A model generated the notes under the pieces. It was not told where the DNA came from. It searched no databases and was given only the letters and a program-made list of their open reading frames with translations. A stretch of 50,597 bases of DNA from Acidimicrobiales bacterium (GTDB taxonomy: Bacteria; Actinomycetota; Acidimicrobiia; Acidimicrobiales; AC-9). The position numbers and the translations under genes were made by a program. The DNA lies in NCBI GenBank assembly GCA_036491125.1, contig DASXCO010000238.1, positions 1 to 50,597 on the forward strand. Reading direction: 5' to 3'. The first letter of the stretch is position 1, and each line of letters opens with the position of its first letter. Below are positions 35,189 to 42,837 of this stretch, piece by piece.

Positions 35189-35876
35189 CGGCGCTCTCGT
35201 GCTCGGGCGGCGCGTCGGCCAGGTACTCCTGGCCCGACAGCTTGGCGATGGCGTGCATCAGCCGGTCGGTGGCGGCCCGGAGCTCGGCCTTGCGCCGGCG
35301 GGACCGTGACGGTGGCGGCAGGCGATGGGGGGCGCCGAAGCGCACGGTCACCGGTTTGAACAGGTGGGGAAGCGGTTCGTCGGGGGCCTGGACGGCCTCG
35401 GTGCCGATGAGGCCGACGGGCACGATGGGCGCGCCGGAGGCGAGGGCCAGGCGCGCCGCGCCGGTGTTCCCAGGGTGCAGGTCTCCGTCGCGGGACCGCG
35501 TTCCTTCGGGGTAGATGCCGATGACGCCGTGACCGGACAGGATCCGGCCGGCGCTGACGATGGCCTCGCGGGCGCCGCGGGCGCTGCCCCGGCGGAGAGG
35601 GATCTGGCCCGTCGCCCGGAAGATCCACGCCGTTCGCCAGCTGTCCCAGTACTCGGCCTTGGCGATGAACGTGATCGGTCGAGGGGTCACCAGGTCCAGG
35701 AAGATGGAGTCCATGAACGACCGGTGGTTGGCGGCCAGCACCATCGGCCCGCGCTCGGGCACGTGACCCAGCCCCTTCACGTCGACCCGGTAGCAGCGGC
35801 GGAGCGCCGCGCTGACCAGCGGCTTGGTCAGCCGGTACACGACGTAGGTGTCCGGCGGGCGCGGCCCGTCGACCAT
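35181..35876 (-). CDS. 1-acyl-glycerol-3-phosphate acyltransferase (PlsC-like)
   Basis: A 231-residue membrane-associated acyltransferase that makes phosphatidic acid. Blocks: the catalytic N-H-R-S-F-M-D (HX4D), FIAKAEYWDSWRTAWIFRATGQIPLRRG, GVIGIYPEGTRSRDGDLHPGNTGAARLALASGAPIVPVGLIGTEA (the EGTRS and P-V-G motifs). The ATG at 35876 has GAGGG 8 nt upstream. A GTG at 35972 that overlaps the fabI stop would add a 32-residue Ser-Ala-Pro repeat tail, encoded by a 9 bp tandem repeat. It joins the fatty acid operon to phospholipid synthesis. Confidence 0.92.
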   Translation of the reverse strand: MVDGPRPPDTYVVYRLTKPLVSAALRRCYRVDVKGLGHVPERGPMVLAANHRSFMDSIFLDLVTPRPITFIAKAEYWDSWRTAWIFRATGQIPLRRGSARGAREAIVSAGRILSGHGVIGIYPEGTRSRDGDLHPGNTGAARLALASGAPIVPVGLIGTEAVQAPDEPLPHLFKPVTVRFGAPHRLPPPSRSRRRKAELRAATDRLMHAIAKLSGQEYLADAPPEHESADV

Positions 35877-35931
35877 GGGCAGGCCCTCGTCCGCTCTGGA
35901 CGTCGCTGACGACGCAGACGGTGCCGTCGGT

Positions 35932-35958
35932 GCGGACGGTGCGGACGGTGCGGACTGC
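35932..35958. repeat. 9 bp tandem repeat (about three copies)
   Basis: ggtgcggac is repeated about three times in the short gap between fabI and the PlsC-like gene. Read on the minus strand it encodes Ser-Ala-Pro units if the upstream GTG at 35972 is used. Confidence 0.7.
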
Positions 35959-35968
35959 GCCACGACCC

Positions 35969-36736
35969 TCACGCCCCCACGGCGTGGAAGCCGCCGTCCA
36001 CGTGGACGATCTCCCCCGTGGTGGCCGGGAACCAGTCGGACAGCAACGCCACGCACGCCCGGCTCACAGGAAGAGCGTCCTCTGGCCGCCAGGTCAGCGG
36101 CGACCGGGACGACCAGGCGTCCGCCAGCTCGGCGAAGCCGGGTACGCCCCGTGCGGCCACCGTGCGCACTGGTCCCGCGGCAACCAGGTTGACCCGGATC
36201 CGATAGCGCCCGAGGTCGCGGGCCAGGTACCTCGTGGTGGACTCGAGGGCGGCCTTGGCCACGCCCATCCAGTCGTACGACGGCCACGCCTGGCGGGCGT
36301 CGAAGTCCAGCCCGACGATGGCCCCGCCCGTCTCCTTCATGAGCGGCAGGGTGGCCTCGGCCAGTGATTTCAGCGAGTAGGCGGAGACGTGCAGCGCCGT
36401 TCCCACGTCGTCCCACCCCGCGGCCAGGAAGTCCCCGCTCAGACAGACCGGAGGGGCGTACCCGACGGCGTGCAGGACGCCGTCGACGCGACCCCACCGG
36501 CGCTCGAGACCCGCGGTCAGCTCGGCCAGGTGATCGGGTCTCGTGACGTCGAGCTCCATGACATCGGCCGGCCGCGGCAGGCGCTGGGCGACCCGCTGCG
36601 TCAGGCTCAGGGCCCGGCCGAACGAGGTGAGCACCACGTCCGCCCCCTGTTCCTGCGCCACGCGGGCGACCGAGGTGGCGATCGACGCCTCGCTGAGCAC
36701 CCCGGTGACGAGGACCTTCTTGTCGGCAAGCAGCAT
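35969..36736 (-). CDS. fabI: Enoyl-[acyl-carrier-protein] reductase FabI
   Basis: A 255-residue short-chain dehydrogenase-type enzyme that performs the last reduction of each fatty acid elongation cycle with NAD(P)H. The N-terminus LLADKKVLVTGVLSEASIATSVARVAQEQGADVVLTSF shows the FabI-style nucleotide loop (G-x5-S-I-A). Catalytic Y154 and K161 have the FabI-type spacing (Y-x6-K) in PSYDWMGVAKAALESTTRYLARDLG. NLVAAGPVRTVAARGVPGF follows. It is the target class of isoniazid and triclosan. It lies 17 bp after the carboxyltransferase paralogue. Confidence 0.95.
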   Translation of the reverse strand: MLLADKKVLVTGVLSEASIATSVARVAQEQGADVVLTSFGRALSLTQRVAQRLPRPADVMELDVTRPDHLAELTAGLERRWGRVDGVLHAVGYAPPVCLSGDFLAAGWDDVGTALHVSAYSLKSLAEATLPLMKETGGAIVGLDFDARQAWPSYDWMGVAKAALESTTRYLARDLGRYRIRVNLVAAGPVRTVAARGVPGFAELADAWSSRSPLTWRPEDALPVSRACVALLSDWFPATTGEIVHVDGGFHAVGA

Positions 36737-36753
36737 CGCTGTCCCTCCACGAC

Positions 36754-38148
36754 CTACAGCGGCGTGTTCGAATGGCGGCGGACAGGTAGGTGCTCGCGCT
36801 TGGCCGTCAGGTGGCCGAGGGCGCCGGCCAGCACGCGCCTGGTCTGGAGCGGGTCGATGACGTCGTCGATGTAGCCCCGCTCGGCGGCCAGGTACGGTGC
36901 GCAGTAACGGGCCTCGTAGTCGGCCTCCAGGAGGGCTATCTCCCGTTCTCGCGCGTCCGCGTCGAGCGCCGCCAGTCGCCGTCCGAACAGGATCTGCACA
37001 GCGCCCTTGGAGCCCATGACGGCGATCTCGGCGCCGGGCCAGGCGGCGCAGAAGTCGCTCCCCAGGCCGCGCGAGTCCATCACGATGTAGGCGCCGCCGT
37101 AGGCCTTTCGCACCACGAGGCACAGGCGGGGGACCGTCGCCTCGCCGTAGGCGAAGACGAGCTCGGCGCCGTGGCGGATCATTCCCCGCCACTCGAGGTC
37201 CTTTCCCGGCTCGAACCCCGGAGTGTCGACGATGGTGAGCAGCGGGATGTTGAACGCGTCGCAGGACTGGACGAAGCGCGCCGCCTTGCGCGAGGCCTCG
37301 ATGTCGATGGTGCCCGCCCGGTGATGAGGTTGGTTGGCGACGATGCCGATGGGCCGCCCGTCGAGGCGGCCGTAGCCCGTCACCATGTTCGGGGCGTAGC
37401 GGGCCCGCACCTCGAGGAAGCTGGACGCGTCGACCACGTCGGTCACCACGGCGCGGATGTCGTAGACGGCGCGGGAGCCGCCCGGGACTGCTGACGCCGC
37501 GGCGACGCAGTCCCGGGTCACGGGATCCTCACTGGCGGCCCGCGGCGGCTCCTCCATCGTGTTGGCGGGGAGGTAGGCGAGGAGATCGGCGACGGCTGCC
37601 AGGGCGTCGTCTTCGTCTTCAGCCAGCACCGACACGACGCCGCTCCTGGCGTCGTGCACGGCGGCGCCGCCGAGGCCCACTGGGTCGAGGATCTCGCCCG
37701 TGAAGCCCTCGACGGCGCGGGGGCCGGTGACGTAGGCGAAGGCGTCCACGGTCATGACCACGTGATCGGCCATGCCCGCCAGCAGCGCCGGTCCCGAGAC
37801 GTACGGGCCGATCACGGCGAGGATGATCGGCACCGTGCCGGACGCGTGCGCCAGGCGGCTGGCGACCCGACCCCAGGCGTGCAGGGACGCGATCCCCTCG
37901 CCCATGTCCGCACCCGAGCTGGAGACGACGCCCACGATGGGCAGACCGTCGTCCACGGCCACCTGCACCAGACGCTCGATGGCCTCTCCTTCAGCCGGTC
38001 CGAGGGCGCCGCGGTGCGGTCCTCCCTCCAGCCTGAACAACCCGACCGGCCGTCCGTCGATATGGTCCAGCCGGGTCTCGACGGCCGAGTACCGGCCCCG
38101 ACGGGCGTCGATCGACACCGAGCGGCCGGTCAGCTCCTCTGACCTCAC
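36754..38148 (-). CDS. Acyl-CoA carboxylase carboxyltransferase paralogue, shortened N-terminus
   Basis: A 464-residue member of the same family as the last operon gene, but starting about 40 residues later, without the usual N-terminal R-x-TARERL helix. Preserved blocks are SSSGADMGEGIASLHAWGRVASRLA in place of the GGGARIQEG loop, DHVVMTVDAFAYVTGP, VDTPGFEPGKDLEWRGMIRHGAELVFAYGEATVPRLCLVVRKAYGGAYIVM and a C-terminal VRRHSNTPL. The GTG at 38148 overlaps the fabF stop (GTGA), fixing the start by coupling. The changed loop could alter substrate or activity. It may form mixed hexamers with the downstream subunit. Confidence 0.9.
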   Translation of the reverse strand: MRSEELTGRSVSIDARRGRYSAVETRLDHIDGRPVGLFRLEGGPHRGALGPAEGEAIERLVQVAVDDGLPIVGVVSSSGADMGEGIASLHAWGRVASRLAHASGTVPIILAVIGPYVSGPALLAGMADHVVMTVDAFAYVTGPRAVEGFTGEILDPVGLGGAAVHDARSGVVSVLAEDEDDALAAVADLLAYLPANTMEEPPRAASEDPVTRDCVAAASAVPGGSRAVYDIRAVVTDVVDASSFLEVRARYAPNMVTGYGRLDGRPIGIVANQPHHRAGTIDIEASRKAARFVQSCDAFNIPLLTIVDTPGFEPGKDLEWRGMIRHGAELVFAYGEATVPRLCLVVRKAYGGAYIVMDSRGLGSDFCAAWPGAEIAVMGSKGAVQILFGRRLAALDADAREREIALLEADYEARYCAPYLAAERGYIDDVIDPLQTRRVLAGALGHLTAKREHLPVRRHSNTPL

Positions 38149-39398
38149 GCCACCGGCGAGAGGATCAGGGCGGCGTTGTGGCCGCCGAAGCCGAACGAGG
38201 TCGACAGCACCGGGCGGGCGGTGATGGCCCGGGGTTGGCCGGCGACGACGTCGATGTCGAGGGCCGGGTCGGTGCGCTCGTGGTTGGCGGTGGGTGGCAC
38301 CAGGCAGTTGGAGACCGCGAGCAGGCTCGCCACCGCCTCGGCCGCGCCCGCCGCCCCGATCAGATGGCCGGTCACGCCCTTGACGGAAGTCACCGGCGGC
38401 TCCCGCTCGCCGAACACCTTGGCGATGGCTTCCGCCTCGGCCGCGTCGTTGAGCGGCGTCGACGTGCCATGGGCGTTGACGTGACTGATATCGCTCGGCT
38501 CGAGACTCGCGTCCTGCAGCGCCATCTGGATGCACGCCGCCGCGCCCCCGCCGCCCGGCGACGGGGCGGTGACATGGTAGGCGTCGGCGTTGCGCCCGTA
38601 GCCGGCCACCTCGCCCCAGATGCGAGCTTTCCGGGACGTCGCCTGGTCCCAGCGCTCGAGGACCGTGAACGCCCCGCCCTCACCGATGACGAAGCCGTCG
38701 CGGTCCACGTCGAAGGGGCGGGACGCCAGCTCGGGTGCGTCCTGGCGTGCGCTCAGGGCGCCCATGCGGGCGAAGGAGACGAGGGCGATGGGGCTGATAG
38801 GCGCCTCTGATCCTCCGGCGAGCACCACGTCCGCGGAGCCGTCGCGGATCAGCCGGGCGCCCTCGCCCACCGCGTGCGCGCCTGCGGCGCAGGCGGTGGC
38901 GACGCACACGTTCGGCCCCGTCCAGCCGAGCTGCATGCTGATCAGGGCGGCAGTGGCATTGGGCATCATCATCGGCACAAGGAACGGGCTCACCCTGCTG
39001 GCGCCCCGGTGAAAGAAGATCCGTTCCTGCTCCTCCTGGGTGCCCAGCCCGCCGATACCCGTGCCTGCCACGACCGCGCAGCGGGCGGGGTCGACGGTCA
39101 TCGGTCGGGCGTCGTCCAAGGCGTCGGCGGCGGCCGCGAACCCGAGCTGGGACACGCGGTCGACGCGTCGGGCCTCCTTGGTGTCCAGATAGCGAGTCGG
39201 GTCGAAGTCGTGGACCTGGCAGGCGATCCGCACCGGCAGGTCGGCGTCGTCGAGGCCCACGATGGGCGCGGCGGCCGACCGGCCGGCGAGGAGGCTGGCC
39301 CAGAAGCTCTGCAGATCCTGGCCGGCGGGCGTCTTGACCCCCATGCCGGTGACGGCGACCCGAGGTCGGCCTCGCTCGTCGAGGTGCTGCGGTGTCAC
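38145..39398 (-). CDS. fabF: Beta-ketoacyl-[ACP] synthase II (FabF)
   Basis: A 417-residue condensing enzyme that extends acyl-ACP with malonyl-ACP. The nucleophile C170 is in [17 protein letters not shown]. The two His are in [16 protein letters not shown] and [17 protein letters not shown], giving the CHH triad of the elongating synthases. A phosphopantetheine gate [11 protein letters not shown] closes the C-terminus. The GTG start overlaps the acpP stop by 4 nt, and its stop overlaps the next gene by 4 nt. Length normal. Confidence 0.97.
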   Translation of the reverse strand: MTPQHLDERGRPRVAVTGMGVKTPAGQDLQSFWASLLAGRSAAAPIVGLDDADLPVRIACQVHDFDPTRYLDTKEARRVDRVSQLGFAAAADALDDARPMTVDPARCAVVAGTGIGGLGTQEEQERIFFHRGASRVSPFLVPMMMPNATAALISMQLGWTGPNVCVATACAAGAHAVGEGARLIRDGSADVVLAGGSEAPISPIALVSFARMGALSARQDAPELASRPFDVDRDGFVIGEGGAFTVLERWDQATSRKARIWGEVAGYGRNADAYHVTAPSPGGGGAAACIQMALQDASLEPSDISHVNAHGTSTPLNDAAEAEAIAKVFGEREPPVTSVKGVTGHLIGAAGAAEAVASLLAVSNCLVPPTANHERTDPALDIDVVAGQPRAITARPVLSTSFGFGGHNAALILSPVA

Positions 39399-39646
39399 GC
39401 CCGCGCCGAGAGCTTGTCCGACACGAGCGCCACTGCCTGCCCGATGGTCAGGACGTCCTCGAGATCTTCCTCGGGCACGGAGATGTCGAACCGCTCTTCG
39501 AGCGCCATCACCAGCTCGACCAGGTCGAGGCTGTCGGCGTCGAGATCCTCCTTGAACCGCGCCTCGTCGACGACGGCCTCCTTCTCCACGCCGAGGACCT
39601 CGACGGCGAGCTCGGTTACCGCTCCGAAGATCTCAGTTCTGTCCAT
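39395..39646 (-). CDS. acpP: Acyl carrier protein
   Basis: An 83-residue acidic four-helix protein that carries the growing acyl chain on phosphopantetheine. The attachment Ser is S39 in DADSLDLVELVMALEERFDISVPEEDLEDVLTIGQAV, a textbook ACP helix II. It lies between fabH (28 bp) and fabF (4 nt overlap), as expected for a type II system. No oddity is seen. Confidence 0.97.
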   Translation of the reverse strand: MDRTEIFGAVTELAVEVLGVEKEAVVDEARFKEDLDADSLDLVELVMALEERFDISVPEEDLEDVLTIGQAVALVSDKLSARA

Positions 39647-39674
39647 TGGTCGTTGCTCCTTTCGTCCGAACGAT

Positions 39675-40706
39675 TCAGGGCCGTCCCCACCGGACGACGA
39701 CGCTGGCCCACGTCAGGCCCGCGCCGATGCCGCCCAGCAGGACAATGTCGCCGTCGGCGAGCCGACCCGCCTCCGCCGCTTCAGCGAGGGCGAGCGGGAC
39801 CGACGCAGCCGAGGTGTTGCCGTAGCGGTCCACGTTGACCGCCACACGCCCGGCATCGATTCCCAGCCGCGATGCGCAGGCGTGGATGATGCGGACGTTG
39901 GCCTGGTGGGGCACGAAGAGGTGCACGTCGGCCGGCGACAGTCCCGCTTTGGCCAGCGCTGCGGCGCCTGAGTCGGCCATGACCCGTACCGCACGGCGGA
40001 ACAGCTCCCGACCGTCCATCCTGATCCAGTGAGCGCCCTCGGCGATGCTCTCGACCGTGGTGGGCGTCCGACTCCCGCCGGCGGGGACCTCGAGCAGCGA
40101 GTAGCCCGTGCCGTCCGAGCCGAGGTCCCACGCCAGCACACCGGGGCCCTGCCCAGGGGCAGAGCCGGCCCGGGAGGTCGACCCGGTAGGAGAGCCCGCG
40201 ATCAGGCTGACGGCGCCGGCGCCGTCTCCGAACAACACGGCCGTGTTGCGGTCCGCCGGGTCCACGATGCGGGTGAACGTGTCGGCGCCGATCACCAGCG
40301 CGGCTGCGCCACCGCCCGCGGCCAGGATCGAGGTTCCCACAACCACGCCGTAGGTGAACCCGGCGCAGGCGGCGCCGAGGTCGAAGCTCCCGCACGTCAG
40401 CCCCAACCCGTCGGCGACCAGGGCCGACGCGCCCGGCAGCGGTTGATCGGGGGTCGCCGTGGCGACGACCAGCACCTCGATGTCGTCAGGGGTCAGGCCG
40501 GCGTCCTTCATCGCCGCCGCGCCGGCGGCGATGGCCAGGGTGGACGTCGACTCGCCGGGTCCGGCGACCCGTCGCTCCTTGATCCCCGAGCGCTCGACGA
40601 TCCATCGGTCGTCAGTGTCGAGGCGGGCCTCCAGGTCGCGGTTCGTCAGGCGCTCGCTGGGGACGGCCATGCCGCATCCACCGGCCAGCACGGGGTGCAC
40701 GATCAC
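39675..40706 (-). CDS. fabH: Beta-ketoacyl-[ACP] synthase III (FabH)
   Basis: A 343-residue enzyme that starts fatty acid synthesis by joining an acyl-CoA primer with malonyl-ACP. Catalytic C114 is in FDLGAACAGFTYG. The His is in FVPHQANVRIIHACASRLG and the Asn in DRYGNTSAASVPLALAEA, the CHN triad. The substrate start SGIKERRVAGPGESTSTLAIAA is typical. The GTG start overlaps the preceding BCCP-like gene by 4 nt. The primer preference (acetyl or branched acyl) is not evident from the sequence. Confidence 0.96.
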   Translation of the reverse strand: MIVHPVLAGGCGMAVPSERLTNRDLEARLDTDDRWIVERSGIKERRVAGPGESTSTLAIAAGAAAMKDAGLTPDDIEVLVVATATPDQPLPGASALVADGLGLTCGSFDLGAACAGFTYGVVVGTSILAAGGGAAALVIGADTFTRIVDPADRNTAVLFGDGAGAVSLIAGSPTGSTSRAGSAPGQGPGVLAWDLGSDGTGYSLLEVPAGGSRTPTTVESIAEGAHWIRMDGRELFRRAVRVMADSGAAALAKAGLSPADVHLFVPHQANVRIIHACASRLGIDAGRVAVNVDRYGNTSAASVPLALAEAAEAGRLADGDIVLLGGIGAGLTWASVVVRWGRP

Positions 40707-40975
40707 GCCACCCTGAGCCAGGCCAACGGCTGACCCTCGCGCACCCGCTCGCCCGTGTGGGCCAGCATGCCCATCAGACGGCCGTCGAAGGGGCTGTGAA
40801 CAGGCCGTGACCGGCCCGGCACGTCGAGCACGCCGATCTGCTGGCCGACGACCAGCCGAGCGGCGTCGTGACCGGCGCCCTCGGCCGCCAGCGGCCGGAA
40901 TCGGCCGGCCGTCGGGGCGACGATCACCCGCTCGCCGACGTGCAGTTCTTCACCGCGGCACAGGTGTGGGTGCAT
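40703..40975 (-). CDS. Biotin/lipoyl-carrier-like domain protein lacking the biotin lysine
   Basis: A 90-residue single-domain protein in the second position of the operon. The two halves of a biotinyl/lipoyl barrel are visible: VIVAPTAGRFRPLAAEGAGHDAARLVVGQQIGVLDV and PVHSPFDGRLMGMLAHTGERVREGQPLAWLRVA. In a biotin carrier the hairpin between them reads E-A-M-K-M; here it reads DVPGRSRPV, with no Lys. It therefore cannot be biotinylated at the usual site, unlike AccB. It begins directly after the fabD stop and overlaps fabH by 4 nt. It may be a structural partner of the carboxyltransferases or a regulator; its role is unknown. Confidence 0.75.
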   Translation of the reverse strand: MHPHLCRGEELHVGERVIVAPTAGRFRPLAAEGAGHDAARLVVGQQIGVLDVPGRSRPVHSPFDGRLMGMLAHTGERVREGQPLAWLRVA

Positions 40976-41890
40976 TCAGACGACCTCCGCGAGTACGGGC
41001 AGATGAGCGGGGGTGCTGATGGTCGCGACGAGCGCCTCCGGCACCGTCCGCCGCGCCATGCTGGACACGCTCGAGCCGGGACCGAGCTCGACGAACTTCT
41101 TGACGCCCAGCTCGACGAGGGCGTGGACCGACTGGCGCCAGCGGACCGGAGACACGAGGTGGCGCACGAGTCGTCGTCGCCAGCTGTCACCGTCGGAGTA
41201 GACCTCGGCGTCGTCGTTCGAGACCACGGGTGCCGTGGCCCGCTGCAGCGGGACCGCCTCCAGCGCTCGGGCGAACCCGCCACAGGCCTCTTCCATCAGC
41301 GGCGTGTGGAACGCCGCTTCGACATTGAGCGGGACCATCCGACGAACGCCGTTGTCGAGGGCGTGGCGAGTGGCGGCCTCAACTCCTGTCGGCGTGCCAC
41401 CGACCACGAGCTGACCCGGCGCGTTGTCGTTGGCCAGCCAGCACGTGCCATCAGCGACGGCGCACGCCTGGGCAACGTCCTCGGCCGAGGCGCCGAGCAG
41501 CGCCGCCATCCGACCAGGACGGGCCGTGGCCGCCTCCTGGGTGGACCGCCCTCTGGCGTCCACCAGCCGGATGCCGTCTTCGAGAGTCAGGATCCCCGCC
41601 GCGACCAACGCGGTGACCTGGCCGAGCGAGTGGCCGGCAAACGCGGTCGGCTCGCCGAGTTGATCCTTCGTCGCCTCCCAGACCAGCAGCGAGGCCAGGA
41701 ACACGCCGAGCTGGGCCGACCGCGTCCGGCTCAGTACGGCGGCGTCGTCGTCCAGCAGCAGCGGCGCCAGCCGCGTGCCGAGCGCCTCCTCTGCTCGCTC
41801 GACCACCGACCAGGCTCGTTGGCGCTGCCACTCACGACCCATGCCGGGTGTCTGCACTCCTTGTCCCGGGAAGAGGACCGCCAAATCCAC
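40976..41890 (-). CDS. fabD: Malonyl-CoA:ACP transacylase (FabD)
   Basis: A 304-residue transacylase that loads malonyl onto ACP. It begins LAVLFPGQGVQTPGMGREW; the catalytic S88 is in FAGHSLGQVTALVAAG and the catalytic His in VEAAFHTPLMEEA. The Arg that binds the malonyl carboxylate would be in GIRLVDARGRSTQEA. The GTG start at 41890 is the first gene of the operon. A perfect inverted repeat lies between it and the divergent MerR-type gene. Confidence 0.96.
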   Translation of the reverse strand: MDLAVLFPGQGVQTPGMGREWQRQRAWSVVERAEEALGTRLAPLLLDDDAAVLSRTRSAQLGVFLASLLVWEATKDQLGEPTAFAGHSLGQVTALVAAGILTLEDGIRLVDARGRSTQEAATARPGRMAALLGASAEDVAQACAVADGTCWLANDNAPGQLVVGGTPTGVEAATRHALDNGVRRMVPLNVEAAFHTPLMEEACGGFARALEAVPLQRATAPVVSNDDAEVYSDGDSWRRRLVRHLVSPVRWRQSVHALVELGVKKFVELGPGSSVSSMARRTVPEALVATISTPAHLPVLAEVV

Positions 41891-41997
41891 GTGCTGTCTC
41901 CGGATCTCGTAGACCGATCACTGCGCCCCAGCGCTCCCCCCCGATGCCGCGACTCCATCCTTACACACTTCGTCACACCTTGGGAAACGCTCATGTA

Positions 41998-42014
41998 ACC
42001 GTTAGGTGAACGGT
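41998..42014. promoter_or_regulatory. Inverted repeat in the fabD-MerR intergenic region
   Basis: ACCGTT-AGGTG-AACGGT is a perfect 6+6 bp repeat with a 5 bp spacer, between the fabD start (41890) and the MerR-type start (42055). Position and symmetry make it the best operator candidate for control of the fatty acid operon. Confidence 0.5.
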
Positions 42015-42054
42015 GTGTTTCCAGCTCGGGGTGGCTTACTAAGCTCCTGGGGAC

Positions 42055-42816
42055 ATGGACTACCGCGTCGATGAGCTCGCCGAAGCCGCCGGCATCAGCG
42101 TCCAGCTCGTCCGCTCCTACCAGTCGAAAGGACTGCTCAGGCCGCCTCATCACGAGGGTCGGATCGCCCTCTACGACGGGCGGCATCTCGAGCGCCTCCG
42201 CGAGATCAATGAGCTCAAGCGGCGCGGCTACTCCCTCCGCGTGATCGGACAGCTGCTGGAGTCGGGTCTGCCGCGAGCCGAGCCGACCGACGCCGAGGTC
42301 GCCGAGATCGTCGACGAGGAGACGTTCGACCTGCGCGAGCTCGCCGACCGCACCGGCGTGCCCACTCCGATGCTGCGCTCGCTCGAGGCCTCGGGCCTGA
42401 TCCGATCCCGTCGTCTCAACACCGAGAGTCGCTACACCCACGCTGACGTCAAGGCAGTGTCGATCATCCTCACACTCGTTGGCGGGGGGCTGCCTCTCGA
42501 AGACCTGATGAAGGTCGCCCGCATCCAGCTCGACGCGGCCGAGGACGTCGCCGAGGGATGCGTCCAGCTCTTCATGTCCCACGTGCGCGTCCCGATGCAG
42601 CGGATGGGACTGTCCCAACGAGAGCAGGCGGATCGTCTCGTCGCCGCACTCCGCCTGATGCTGCACAGCTCGGCGGCGCTGCTCGCCTACAACTTCCAGC
42701 GCATGGTGCTGAACGCAGCTCAGGAAGAGCTCAACGGGCTCGGCACGCGCAGCGAGCGGTCAGCCCTCCAGCGCGAGATCCTCCGACGCCTGGAGCTCGA
42801 CGTCCTCGCTCAGTGA
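42055..42816 (+). CDS. MerR-family regulator with two HTH modules, candidate controller of the fatty acid operon
   Basis: A 253-residue regulator. Residues 1-70 are a standard MerR winged helix (YRVDELAEAAGISVQLVRSYQSKGLLRPPHHEGRIALYDGRHLERLREINELKRRGYSLRVIGQLLE). Residues ~90-155 hold a second MerR-like unit (FDLRELADRTGVPTPMLRSLEASGLIRSRRLNTESRYTHADVKAVSIILTL). A helical C-terminus (MLHSSAALLAYNFQRMVLNAAQEELNGLG) could bind a hydrophobic ligand. It is divergent from fabD, with a perfect inverted repeat between them. Control of lipid synthesis is inferred from context. Confidence 0.85.
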   Translation: MDYRVDELAEAAGISVQLVRSYQSKGLLRPPHHEGRIALYDGRHLERLREINELKRRGYSLRVIGQLLESGLPRAEPTDAEVAEIVDEETFDLRELADRTGVPTPMLRSLEASGLIRSRRLNTESRYTHADVKAVSIILTLVGGGLPLEDLMKVARIQLDAAEDVAEGCVQLFMSHVRVPMQRMGLSQREQADRLVAALRLMLHSSAALLAYNFQRMVLNAAQEELNGLGTRSERSALQREILRRLELDVLAQ

Positions 42817-42837
42817 CGCGGGCGGTCGCGGCGCGCG

